Shown here in pieces: positions 7,748-14,153 of a DNA stretch of 15,023 nt. Source of the DNA: WTJX01 sp045106295 (GTDB lineage Bacteria > Bacteroidota > Bacteroidia > Cytophagales > JAAEPT01). The position numbers and the translations under genes are program-made. Under the pieces are notes generated by a model that was not told the DNA's origin, did no database searches, and saw only the letters and a program-made list of their open reading frames with translations. How positions within the stretch are numbered: position 1 is the first letter of the stretch; each line of letters begins with the position of its first letter. The stretch is taken from assembly GCA_045106295.1 (NCBI GenBank), contig JBGCEI010000074.1, forward strand, positions 1 to 15,023, read 5' to 3'.

Positions 7748-9040
7748 CTACCCTCCGAAATCATCAAAAGAAACATTCTCTTCTGGAACACCGAATGAGT
7801 CTACCATGTTCAACACCGCTTGATTCATCATAGGAGGGCCACAGAAATAGAATTCAATTTCTTCGGGCTCTTCGTGTTTACTTAAGTAATTGTCTATTAA
7901 CGATTGGTGGACAAATCCAAGGAAGCCATCACCATCGGCATCATTTAAATCTTTCTTTTCCACCCAATTATCAGCTGGAGTAGGGTCAGAAAGGACTACA
8001 TAAAATTTAAAGTTAGGAAACTCTTTTTCTATTTTTTTGAAATCATCTAAGTAGAAAAGCTCTCTTCTAGAACGACCTCCGTACCAATACGTTACTTTTC
8101 TTCCTGTTTTTAATGTGTGAAATAAGTGAAATAAGTGAGATCTCATTGGCGCCATACCTGCACCACCACCAACATACACCATTTCAGACTCTGTTTCTTT
8201 AATAAAGAACTCTCCGTAAGGACCAGAGATGGTTACTTTATCACCTAGTTTTCTACTAAACACATAAGAAGAACAGATTCCTGGATTTACATCCATCCAT
8301 TTGTTATTTGCTCTATCCCATGGTGGTGTAGCAATACGGATGGTAAGCATCACTATGTTTCCTTCTGCTGGGTGATTAGCCATAGAATATGCTCTAAAAA
8401 TGGTTTCATCATTTTTCATTTTCAGATCCCATAGTCCAAACTTATCCCAATCTGCCTGAAATTCATCACGGTTTTTATGGTGATCAGGGTGTGCTTTGAT
8501 GTCAATGTCTTTAAAATCTATTTCACATTCAGGAACATCTATTTGTATGTACCCACCTGCTTCGAAATCTAATGTTTCTCCTTCTGGAAGCTTCACGACG
8601 AATTCTTTAATGAAAGTAGCCACATTGTCGTTAGATATTACTTCACATTCCCATTTCTTGATTCCAAATATTTCTTCTGGAATAGTGATTTTCATATCGT
8701 TTTTCACTTTCACTTGGCATGAAAGACGAACACCTTCTGCTTTTTCTGATCTTGATAAATGACCTTCTTCGGTTGGTAATACATCACCACCTCCTTCTTC
8801 GATTACACACTTACACATGGCACATGTACCACCACCACCACAAGCCGATGGTAAAAACACGGACTCTGCTGACAGAGTAGATAAAAGAGTAGATCCTGCT
8901 GCTACTGTAATGTCTTTTTCACCGTTTACATTAATAGTTACATCTCCACTTTGCACCAGTTTAGACTGAGCAAAAAGCAATACTGCTACTAGTAAGAGAA
9001 TAAGAAAAGCAAACGCTGCTATCGCCGTGATAATAATCAT
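7748..9040 (-). CDS. nqrF: Na+-translocating NADH:quinone reductase subunit F
   Basis: The 430-residue product is the NADH-oxidising entry subunit of the sodium-pumping respiratory complex NQR. It passes electrons from NADH through FAD to a [2Fe-2S] cluster. It starts with one membrane helix (residues 2-24). A ferredoxin domain follows with Cys67, Cys73, Cys76 and Cys108 as cluster ligands (CGGGGTCAMCKC, then LSC). The FAD part has RAYSMAN (216-222) and GPYGEFF (273-279). The NADH part has GGGAGMAPMR (291-300), YWYGGRSRRELFY (318-330) and CGPPMMN (400-406), and the C-terminus is FDDFGG. EEIFGIKKWECEVISNDNVATFIKE is typical NqrF linker sequence. Length and motifs match the full family. It usually ends an nqrABCDEF operon; here no other nqr gene is within reach and it has its own promoter-like box at 9077-9084. 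Confidence 0.96.
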   Translation of the reverse strand: MIIITAIAAFAFLILLLVAVLLFAQSKLVQSGDVTINVNGEKDITVAAGSTLLSTLSAESVFLPSACGGGGTCAMCKCVIEEGGGDVLPTEEGHLSRSEKAEGVRLSCQVKVKNDMKITIPEEIFGIKKWECEVISNDNVATFIKEFVVKLPEGETLDFEAGGYIQIDVPECEIDFKDIDIKAHPDHHKNRDEFQADWDKFGLWDLKMKNDETIFRAYSMANHPAEGNIVMLTIRIATPPWDRANNKWMDVNPGICSSYVFSRKLGDKVTISGPYGEFFIKETESEMVYVGGGAGMAPMRSHLFHLFHTLKTGRKVTYWYGGRSRRELFYLDDFKKIEKEFPNFKFYVVLSDPTPADNWVEKKDLNDADGDGFLGFVHQSLIDNYLSKHEEPEEIEFYFCGPPMMNQAVLNMVDSFGVPEENVSFDDFGG

Positions 9041-9076
9041 AGTTACAAAAATTTGGTATAACCCTACAAATCAGCA

Positions 9077-9084
9077 CAAATATA
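9077..9084 (-). promoter_or_regulatory. Putative -7 box of the nqrF promoter
   Basis: The minus strand reads TATATTTG, an exact TAnnTTTG match, about 37 bp upstream of the nqrF ATG. The implied leader is about 30 nt. No TTG lies at the usual -33 distance. It supports separate transcription of nqrF from the DUF5683 gene upstream, whose stop is 173 bp away. The remainder of that gap (9085-9213) shows no convincing hairpin or ORF. Confidence 0.4.
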
Positions 9085-9213
9085 GCGTAGATTATGGGTA
9101 ATCACCTAAAAAAACAATGGAAAAATAAATATGTTCATCAAGCAGGAGATAAATTCTTTGTTCCCCTTACTTAGTAGAGCTGAATAAGGTTTCTATTTCT
9201 GCTTTTGGATGAC

Positions 9214-9798
9214 CTAAAAAGTGATTTTCAACCGCATACCCAGTGATGCATTTTGCCTGTCTGTAGGGATCAGTGTAGGATCTAAACTCATAAGGGCATC
9301 TTCATTGATTTTAAAGCGGTAGAGGTGGGCATCTACGGCAGCATCTACAATATTGATGGCATAAAATAAGCCCATGATAATAGTAGAGTAGTCTTTGTTT
9401 CTTCGATGTAAATCCTGTACACTTCTAGATTCACTGTAGGAATCGAGTACGTAACCAGGCACAGAAGTAATAGCTGCATTGGTAATGCTTTCATCAGGAG
9501 CTCCACTGGTAGAGGTAGGCCAAGTATTTACGACCTTATTTACCTTGGTGAGTCGGGTGTTATTCCAGAAAATAGCATAACCTAAAGAAACGAGTGCCGT
9601 GTAGATAACAGGGACTTTCCAGTATTTCTTATTGTAAACCTGCCCTAAGCCAGGAAGAATAGCCGAAAGCATGGCTGCCTTTTTAGGGTTTGGAGTGAAT
9701 AGTTTTTCTTCTTTCCCCCCTGTCTTTACAGTGTCTTTTCGTTGTGCAAACGAAAGCATAATAGTAAATGAGAAGAGGATTAAAAAAGCAATACGCAT
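9214..9798 (-). CDS. DUF5683 family protein
   Basis: The 194-residue product has an N-terminal hydrophobic signal (residues 1-18, cleavage probably near SFAQ), so it is exported or membrane-bound. The DUF5683 core is clear: AAMLSAILPGLGQVYNKKYW (41-60), then a hydrophobic segment KVPVIYTALVSLGYAIFW (61-78), and IIMGLFYAINIVDAAVDAHL (140-159), which may form a second membrane segment. RSVQDLHRRNKDYS precedes the latter. The chain ends in LGMRLKITF, an amphipathic strand with terminal Phe. No enzymatic motif is visible and the function is not known. It starts 4 bp after parB stops, so it is almost certainly co-transcribed with parA and parB, an order I recall as common in Bacteroidota; there dapB often comes next, whereas here the next gene is nqrF. 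Confidence 0.88.
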   Translation of the reverse strand: MRIAFLILFSFTIMLSFAQRKDTVKTGGKEEKLFTPNPKKAAMLSAILPGLGQVYNKKYWKVPVIYTALVSLGYAIFWNNTRLTKVNKVVNTWPTSTSGAPDESITNAAITSVPGYVLDSYSESRSVQDLHRRNKDYSTIIMGLFYAINIVDAAVDAHLYRFKINEDALMSLDPTLIPTDRQNASLGMRLKITF

Positions 9799-9802
9799 TC
9801 TC

Positions 9803-10723
9803 TTAGATATCTAAAATCTCTAATATTCTATTGAGGTCTTCTACGGAAACAAATGGAATTTTAATTTCTCCTTTGTTTTGGTTAGAAGCAGACACATTTA
9901 CTTTAGTTCCAAAGTGAGAGGATAGGCTTTGTTGTAAACGCTGCATTTCAGGATTAGCCTGATAAGAATTAGAGCTTGTACTAGCTGAAGGTTCTTTGTC
10001 TGAAGAAGTGGTTTTTGCTAGCTCTTCTGTTTTACGTACAGAAAGGTTTTCATTAATTATTCTTTTGTAAAGAGCTAGTTGCATATCTACATTTTCTACA
10101 CCCAGTAGAGCTCTGGCATGTCCCATGCTTATTTTCTCTTCTTTTACTCCTAATTGAATGTCAGGGGGTAATTTCAGAAGGCGCAAATAATTGTTTACCG
10201 TACTTCGTTTTTTACCTACACGCTCACCTAATTGCTCTTGTTTTAGTTTGCATTCATTCATTAAGCGCTGGTAACTCAGCGCTACTTCAATGGCATTTAA
10301 TTCTTGGCGTTGAATATTTTCAATTAATGCCATCTCTAGCATTTCTTGATCGTTTGCGGTACGGATGTAAGCAGGTACTTTTTCTAAACCAGCTAATTGA
10401 GATGCCCTGAATCGGCGCTCTCCCGAAATCAGTTGGTATTTTTTATCAGTCAGTTTTCTTACAGTGATCGGCTGAATGATTCCTTGTACTCGGATGGATT
10501 CGGCTAATTCGTCTAGTGCATCTTCATCAAAATGAACTCTTGGCTGGTACGGATTAATTTCTACTTCTCCGATAGCCACTTCAGCAAAATTGGTCGGTTC
10601 TGCTTTTGTAGGTGCTTTCGTTTCTTTAGGCGCTTTTTTGGTTGTAGACTCTGGTACTTGATCCGTATCTTCTAATAAGGCACCTAACCCTCGCCCTAAT
10701 GCGTTTCTTTTTTTTGCAGCCAT
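9803..10723 (-). CDS. parB: Chromosome partitioning protein ParB
   Basis: The 306-residue product is the DNA-binding CTPase clamp that loads at parS sites and spreads to form the segregation complex with ParA. The N-terminal ALGRGLGALL (8-17) is the short ParA-contacting box. A low-complexity Lys/Thr/Pro/Glu linker follows (about 20-45). The ParB/Srx-like domain has NPYQPR (57-62), GERRFRA (101-107, the arginine-rich CTP/clamping motif) and ENIQRQELN (135-143). The helix-turn-helix for parS lies about 160-186 (KQEQLGERVGKKRSTVNNYLRLL). A Ser-rich linker (about 238-252) leads to the C-terminal dimerisation domain ending in SVEDLNRILEILDI. The gene begins 14 bp after the parA stop. All key motifs are intact. 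Confidence 0.96.
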   Translation of the reverse strand: MAAKKRNALGRGLGALLEDTDQVPESTTKKAPKETKAPTKAEPTNFAEVAIGEVEINPYQPRVHFDEDALDELAESIRVQGIIQPITVRKLTDKKYQLISGERRFRASQLAGLEKVPAYIRTANDQEMLEMALIENIQRQELNAIEVALSYQRLMNECKLKQEQLGERVGKKRSTVNNYLRLLKLPPDIQLGVKEEKISMGHARALLGVENVDMQLALYKRIINENLSVRKTEELAKTTSSDKEPSASTSSNSYQANPEMQRLQQSLSSHFGTKVNVSASNQNKGEIKIPFVSVEDLNRILEILDI

Positions 10724-10737
10724 TGTTAAAATAAAAA

Positions 10738-11514
10738 TTAGTTTACGGCTATCCCGTTTTTCTCTAGTACTTCGTTTGCTAAGTTCAAGTAGCTAATAGC
10801 ACCTTTGCTTTCTGCGTCGTGAGCAATTACTGGCACTCCAAAACTAGGAGCTTCACTTAATCTAATATTTCGAGGAATAATAGAATCAAATACCATGGAT
10901 TTAAAATGTTGCTTTACTTCTTCTACTACTTGATTGGATAAGCGTAGACGTAAATCATACATTGTTAATAGAATTCCTTCTATTTCTAATTTTTTGTTTA
11001 GCCTTGTTTGAATAATTTTGATGGTGTTCAATAATTTTCCTAAACCTTCTAGTGCGAAGTATTCACATTGTACGGGTACAAGAACGGAGTCTGCTGCTGT
11101 TAAGGCGTTTACTGTTATTAAACCTAAAGAAGGGGAACAGTCGACAATAATGAAATCGTAATCATCTTTGATCTGAGCTAATGCTTCTTTCATTTTGGTT
11201 TCCCGCTGCTCGATGTTGATCATTTCGACTTCGGCACCTACTAGGTCGATGTGTGAAGGAAGTATGGATAGAAAATCCATGTCGGTTTCTTGGATAGCAT
11301 CTTTGGTTTTTACATCACCAATCATACATTCGTAAATGCTGTTTTCAACTTCTTTAGGATCCATTCCTAATCCTGAAGTGGAGTTGGCTTGTGGGTCAGC
11401 ATCGATAATGAGTGTCTTTTTTTCTAAAGCGGCTAAACTAGCGGCTAAATTGATGGCTGTGGTTGTTTTACCAACACCTCCTTTTTGATTTGCAATCGAA
11501 ATTGTTTTACCCAT
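10738..11514 (-). CDS. parA: Chromosome partitioning ATPase ParA
   Basis: The 258-residue product is a ParA/Soj-type Walker ATPase that binds DNA nonspecifically when ATP-bound and drives origin segregation with ParB. The deviant Walker A KGGVGKTT (residues 11-18) carries the signature lysine at 11 and the P-loop lysine at 16. IIDADPQANS (36-45) is the A' motif and FIIVDCSPSLGL (121-132) is Walker B. The length is that of the short chromosomal ParA class without an N-terminal DNA-binding domain. Its start codon overlaps an ATG on the opposite strand, so the true start of the divergent lipoprotein gene was placed further in. It is the first gene of parA-parB-DUF5683. A minus-strand TATTTTTG box at 11563-11570 is the likely promoter. 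Confidence 0.97.
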   Translation of the reverse strand: MGKTISIANQKGGVGKTTTAINLAASLAALEKKTLIIDADPQANSTSGLGMDPKEVENSIYECMIGDVKTKDAIQETDMDFLSILPSHIDLVGAEVEMINIEQRETKMKEALAQIKDDYDFIIVDCSPSLGLITVNALTAADSVLVPVQCEYFALEGLGKLLNTIKIIQTRLNKKLEIEGILLTMYDLRLRLSNQVVEEVKQHFKSMVFDSIIPRNIRLSEAPSFGVPVIAHDAESKGAISYLNLANEVLEKNGIAVN

Positions 11515-11562
11515 GCGAATTATCTTTTTTGATGAAACAAAAATGTTCTATCTAGTAATTTT

Positions 11563-11570
11563 CAAAAATA
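11563..11570 (-). promoter_or_regulatory. Putative -7 box of the parA operon promoter
   Basis: The minus strand reads TATTTTTG, an exact TAnnTTTG match, placing the transcript start near 11557 and a leader of about 43 nt before parA. A -33 TTG at the normal distance is not evident. No equally good plus-strand box was found for the divergent lipoprotein gene in this 88-bp gap. Confidence 0.38.
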
Positions 11571-11602
11571 AAGAAATAAATTTACCCTTTCATCACGAGA
11601 TT

Positions 11603-13261
11603 ATGAGGTTGTCCACAAGTTATTCACTAGTTATCACCATAGTTCTTACTGTGCTATTTTCCTGTAGCCCTAAGGTAGAAGATAGAGGAAACGAACGTGT
11701 TTTTAGAATGAATATTGCTGGAGGGCTTTCTAGTTTGGATCCCGCTTATGCTAGTAATGTAGCTAAATGGTGGGTCAATAATCAGTTGTACAATGGCTTG
11801 GTGTCTGTGGATACAAATTCTGCAGTAACTCCTGATATTGCTAAAAGCTGGGAGGTTTCAGCAGATGGTAAGCGCTATGTTTTTCACTTGCGTGATGATG
11901 TTACATTCCATGATTCGCGTGTATTCCCAGAAGGGAAAGGAAGAAAAGTAACAGCTCATGATATGGTGTTTAGTCTAAAAAGAGTGTTAAAAACAGGAAG
12001 TGGAGCATGGATTTTTAATGATAAATTACTGGAAAAAGAAGGTGGTGAGTTATCTGATACCTGTTTTGTGGCTCAGAATGATTCTACGGTAGCTATTTAC
12101 TTAAAGAAGGTTTGTCCTTTCTTTATCTCCATTTTGGCTATGCCTTATTGTTATGCTGTCCCGCATGAGGCAGTCAGTTTTTATGGAAAACAGTTACGGA
12201 ACCATCCAGTAGGAACAGGACCATTTCAGATGAAGGAATGGTATGAGGACAACAAATTGATTTTGGAGAGGAATAAGAACTATTGGAAGAAAGATGAAAA
12301 TGGAAATCAATTGCCTTATTTAGATTTTGTGGAGGTGTCTTTTTTGGGTGATAAGAATCAGGAGTTTAGATTGTTCTTGGATAAGAAAACAGATTTTTGT
12401 TACAGCTTGTATGAAGGAGCAAGGGATGAGGTGATTACCATAGAAGGAAAAATTAGAGATCATATTAATGAGAACTATCAGGTAATTCTCTTTCCTTATT
12501 TGAGTGTTTCTTATTTGGGTTTTCAGGTAGACCCAAAAACAGCTTTTTATGAGGACTATGGGACAGACCATCCTTTTTTAGATAAGAACTTTAGGAAAGC
12601 ATTGGATGCGGCTATTGACAAGCCTGTGTTGTTAAGGTATCTGAAAAATAATATTGGATATGCTGGAACGGAAGGGATTGTTCCATTTGGATTGAAAGGG
12701 TATCAGTCAAGAGTAAAGGCAAAAGAAAAACAAGCAATCGATTATTTGAGGGCGTCTAAATATGCGGATGTCAGTAAATTGCCTGAATTAAGCTTTTATG
12801 TGTCTGAATCGGCAAAGAGCATCGCTGAGTTTTTGCAAAAGGAATGGAGTCAAAAATTGGGAGTAGAGATCAAACTAGATATGATGGATGGTGGAACATT
12901 AAATGAGCTGGCGAATAAAGGTAAAGTAGGTCTTTTTTATGTGGGTTGGATTGCGGATTATCCTGATGCAGAGAATTTTTTGGCGTTGCTAACTACGGCA
13001 AACTTTAAACCTGCTGGTCCAAATAAGATGCATTATTCAAATCCTAAATTAGATAGGATGTTCGATAAGGCAGTTATTGAACCAAATGAAAAAATAAGGT
13101 CTAGCTATTATGAAAAGATGGATTCTATGATGGTAGAAGATCAACCTGTGATTCCATTGTTTTATGACCAATCACTTTGGTTAGCTCAAAAAAATGTGAA
13201 AGGGTTAACCTCTAATTCCTTAGGGCTATTAGATTTAGAGAAAGTAAGTAAGACTAAGTAG
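11603..13261 (+). CDS. ABC transporter solute-binding lipoprotein, family 5 (peptide/nickel type)
   Basis: From the ATG at 11603 the product has 552 residues. The in-frame ATG at 11513 would add 30 residues and bury the signal, so it is unlikely to be used. The signal MRLSTSYSLVITIVLTVLFS ends before Cys21 (lipobox LFSC), so this is a lipoprotein. The mature part is SBP_bac_5: SSLDPAYASN (about 43-52), PDIAKSWEVSADGKRYVFHL, VTAHDMVFSLKRVL (about 116-129), GTGPF (204-208), a long domain II, GWIADYPDAENFLALL and the C-terminal VIPLFYDQSLW. By family knowledge it captures oligopeptides or similar solutes for a permease of the Opp/Dpp type. No permease or ATPase gene is in the window, so the substrate and partners are open. 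It converges on the globin-like gene with only 11 bp between the stops. Confidence 0.92.
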   Translation: MRLSTSYSLVITIVLTVLFSCSPKVEDRGNERVFRMNIAGGLSSLDPAYASNVAKWWVNNQLYNGLVSVDTNSAVTPDIAKSWEVSADGKRYVFHLRDDVTFHDSRVFPEGKGRKVTAHDMVFSLKRVLKTGSGAWIFNDKLLEKEGGELSDTCFVAQNDSTVAIYLKKVCPFFISILAMPYCYAVPHEAVSFYGKQLRNHPVGTGPFQMKEWYEDNKLILERNKNYWKKDENGNQLPYLDFVEVSFLGDKNQEFRLFLDKKTDFCYSLYEGARDEVITIEGKIRDHINENYQVILFPYLSVSYLGFQVDPKTAFYEDYGTDHPFLDKNFRKALDAAIDKPVLLRYLKNNIGYAGTEGIVPFGLKGYQSRVKAKEKQAIDYLRASKYADVSKLPELSFYVSESAKSIAEFLQKEWSQKLGVEIKLDMMDGGTLNELANKGKVGLFYVGWIADYPDAENFLALLTTANFKPAGPNKMHYSNPKLDRMFDKAVIEPNEKIRSSYYEKMDSMMVEDQPVIPLFYDQSLWLAQKNVKGLTSNSLGLLDLEKVSKTK

Positions 13262-13272
13262 TTACTAAACTT

Positions 13273-13677
13273 CTATCCTTGCATGGTAGCAGAAATTGCT
13301 GAATATGCTTTTATCCATGCTTCTTCTACCTCTTCAGTGAAATCCCTTCGCACTCCTTTACTAAAAGCAGAGATAAATGCTTGGCCAAACAAGTCATGAT
13401 CGTTGGCGTCTTTCAGATAATCAATAGATAAGCTAGGAGCTATTTTTTTTAGGTCACCAAGACTGTAAACAGCAGAAGTGAGTAGTTCTTTGAGTTGGCT
13501 TTTTTGCTCTTGAATTCCTTGTTCATCAACAGGGAATACGTCTTTTAAGCTTGGTTTTAGTTTAAGAAGGTCTTCGTGAAGCATAGTGATGACTAAGTCA
13601 AAAACAGGAGCTGCCTTTTTAAACGATTCTTGTACGATCTTAACTGTTTTTTTATCTACGCTTTTCTTACTAAACAT
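13273..13677 (-). CDS. Globin-like protein lacking the proximal heme histidine
   Basis: The 134-residue single-domain product follows the bacterial hemoglobin/flavohemoglobin helix pattern. KIVQESFKKAAPVFDLVITMLHEDLLKLKPSLKDVF matches helices A to C. EQKSQLKELLTSAVYSL matches helix E, with Gln58 near the E7 position. LFGQAFISAFSKGV matches helix G, and EVEEAWIKAYSAI matches the conserved H-helix AW..AY. In the F helix, where hemoglobins carry the proximal His, the sequence is KKIAPSLSIDY (77-87). By hand alignment to Vitreoscilla hemoglobin, the His position falls on Leu83 or Ser84. The B10 tyrosine is also missing (His34). Heme binding of the usual kind is therefore doubtful. It may be a heme-free structural or sensor globin. 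The gene has a TATATTTG box upstream at 13704-13711. Confidence 0.75.
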   Translation of the reverse strand: MFSKKSVDKKTVKIVQESFKKAAPVFDLVITMLHEDLLKLKPSLKDVFPVDEQGIQEQKSQLKELLTSAVYSLGDLKKIAPSLSIDYLKDANDHDLFGQAFISAFSKGVRRDFTEEVEEAWIKAYSAISATMQG

Positions 13678-13703
13678 AATTGCATTTTTAAATAAACTAC
13701 TTA

Positions 13704-13711
13704 CAAATATA
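13704..13711 (-). promoter_or_regulatory. Putative -7 box of the globin-like gene promoter
   Basis: The minus strand reads TATATTTG, an exact TAnnTTTG match, 26 bp upstream of the ATG, giving a leader of about 21 nt. The -33 region is pure A/T without TTG. Confidence 0.38.
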
Positions 13712-13763
13712 TACGTATTAAATTTATTATCTATATATTATTACTAAATACAATATGTATAAC

Positions 13764-13792
13764 TACTTATTTATTTAAATATTGAATAAGTA
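13764..13792. repeat. Inverted repeat, 8-bp arms, candidate operator
   Basis: TACTTATT (13764-13771) and AATAAGTA (13785-13792) are exact reverse complements across 13 bp. The right arm begins directly after the TTG (13782-13784) proposed as -33 element of the small RNA promoter, a position where a bound regulator would block transcription. The surroundings are very AT-rich, so chance occurrence is possible. Confidence 0.35.
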
Positions 13793-13811
13793 ATTCATAC
13801 ACGTACGTTTA
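13782..13811 (+). promoter_or_regulatory. Putative promoter of a small RNA
   Basis: TTG at 13782-13784 is followed after 19 bases by TACGTTTA at 13804-13811, one mismatch (last base) from TAnnTTTG. The spacing is ideal for the Bacteroidota housekeeping sigma factor. Transcription would start near 13816 on the plus strand, 338 bp before sufB. Confidence 0.42.
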
Positions 13812-13815
13812 ATAA

Positions 13816-13948
13816 GAAAGGGTATAAATACCTGTTTTTGTTGATTTATTTAAAGAAAATAGTCCTTATTTGTAGCTTATGTAAAGCGCAAGCTTTGCAT
13901 AAGCTGGTTTTTTGGTTTGACCCCTAGAGTTCTTCTAGGGTTTTTTTT
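13816..13948 (+). ncRNA. Candidate small RNA of about 130 nt, unrecognised family
   Basis: A promoter-like pair upstream and an intrinsic terminator at the end bound about 133 bases without any usable ORF; the only ATG (13879) is followed at once by TAA. A short GGTA/TACC hairpin may form near the 5' end (13821-13832). The main element is 13874-13905, a 14-bp stem with a single G-U pair and a GCAA (GNRA) loop at 13888-13891. It is followed by GG and T6. The 3' terminator (13922-13948) is a CCCTAGA/TCTAGGG stem with T8. No plus-strand gene lies upstream that would need this terminator, as the lipoprotein gene ends at 13261 and an opposite-strand gene intervenes. I do not recognise it as 6S, tmRNA, SRP or RNase P RNA. 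An alternative is a tandem terminator that stops read-through towards sufB. Confidence 0.5.
13922..13948 (+). terminator. Rho-independent terminator
   Basis: The stem CCCTAGA (13922-13928) pairs with TCTAGGG (13934-13940) around a 5-base loop and is followed directly by eight T (13941-13948). It is oriented for plus-strand transcription. The larger hairpin at 13874-13905, followed by GG and six T, may act with it. Confidence 0.8.
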
Positions 13949-14092
13949 ATGTTTTTTGACTGTAAGTGATTTATTCCAATAGTTTAGAATAATAATATTT
14001 TGTTGTACTAATTGGCATTATTTAATCAGGATTGTCTTATAAAGACCATTCTTTTTATTGAAATGTCGCCGTTTTACTAATAAAAATTCTTC
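13949..14092. other. Intergenic spacer before the sufB promoter
   Basis: The 144 bp between the terminator and the sufB promoter are AT-rich. They carry no ORF longer than a few codons, no obvious hairpin and no recognised riboswitch. Confidence 0.5.
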
Positions 14093-14120
14093 TTGTTGAA
14101 CAATTTTTGTTCTACTTTTG
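14093..14120 (+). promoter_or_regulatory. sufB promoter
   Basis: TTG at 14093-14095 is followed after 17 bases by TACTTTTG at 14113-14120, an exact TAnnTTTG match. Transcription would begin near 14125, leaving a leader of about 28 nt before the sufB ATG. This is the best promoter match in the window. Confidence 0.6.
14098..14112. promoter_or_regulatory. Inverted repeat in the sufB promoter, candidate operator
   Basis: GAACAA (14098-14103) and TTGTTC (14107-14112) are perfect reverse complements with a TTT spacer. The repeat fills the space between the -33 TTG and the -7 box and ends directly before the latter. A second overlapping symmetry, TTGTT-G-AACAA (14093-14103), covers the -33 element. 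Such placement fits repression by a dimeric regulator. SUF genes in many bacteria are controlled by Rrf2-type, SufR or Fur-type proteins; which one applies here cannot be said. Confidence 0.5.
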
Positions 14121-14153
14121 TATTCATATTGAACTAATCTAAATAAGAATTAG

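Noticed and set aside
8496..8762. A plus-strand open frame of 88 codons inside nqrF.
   Set aside because: It is antisense to well-conserved NqrF sequence and encodes nothing recognisable.
9803..11514. A parS site or replication origin near parAB.
   Set aside because: Reading by eye I found no match to the TGTTTCACGTGAAACA type and no cluster of DnaA boxes. A pattern search would be decisive.
12320..12571. A minus-strand open frame of 83 codons inside the solute-binding protein gene.
   Set aside because: Antisense to a conserved coding region, with no supporting signal.
14134..14153. CTAAT/ATTAG hairpin just before the sufB ATG as a translational switch.
   Set aside because: Only five A/T-rich pairs over a 10-base loop; too weak to claim regulation.
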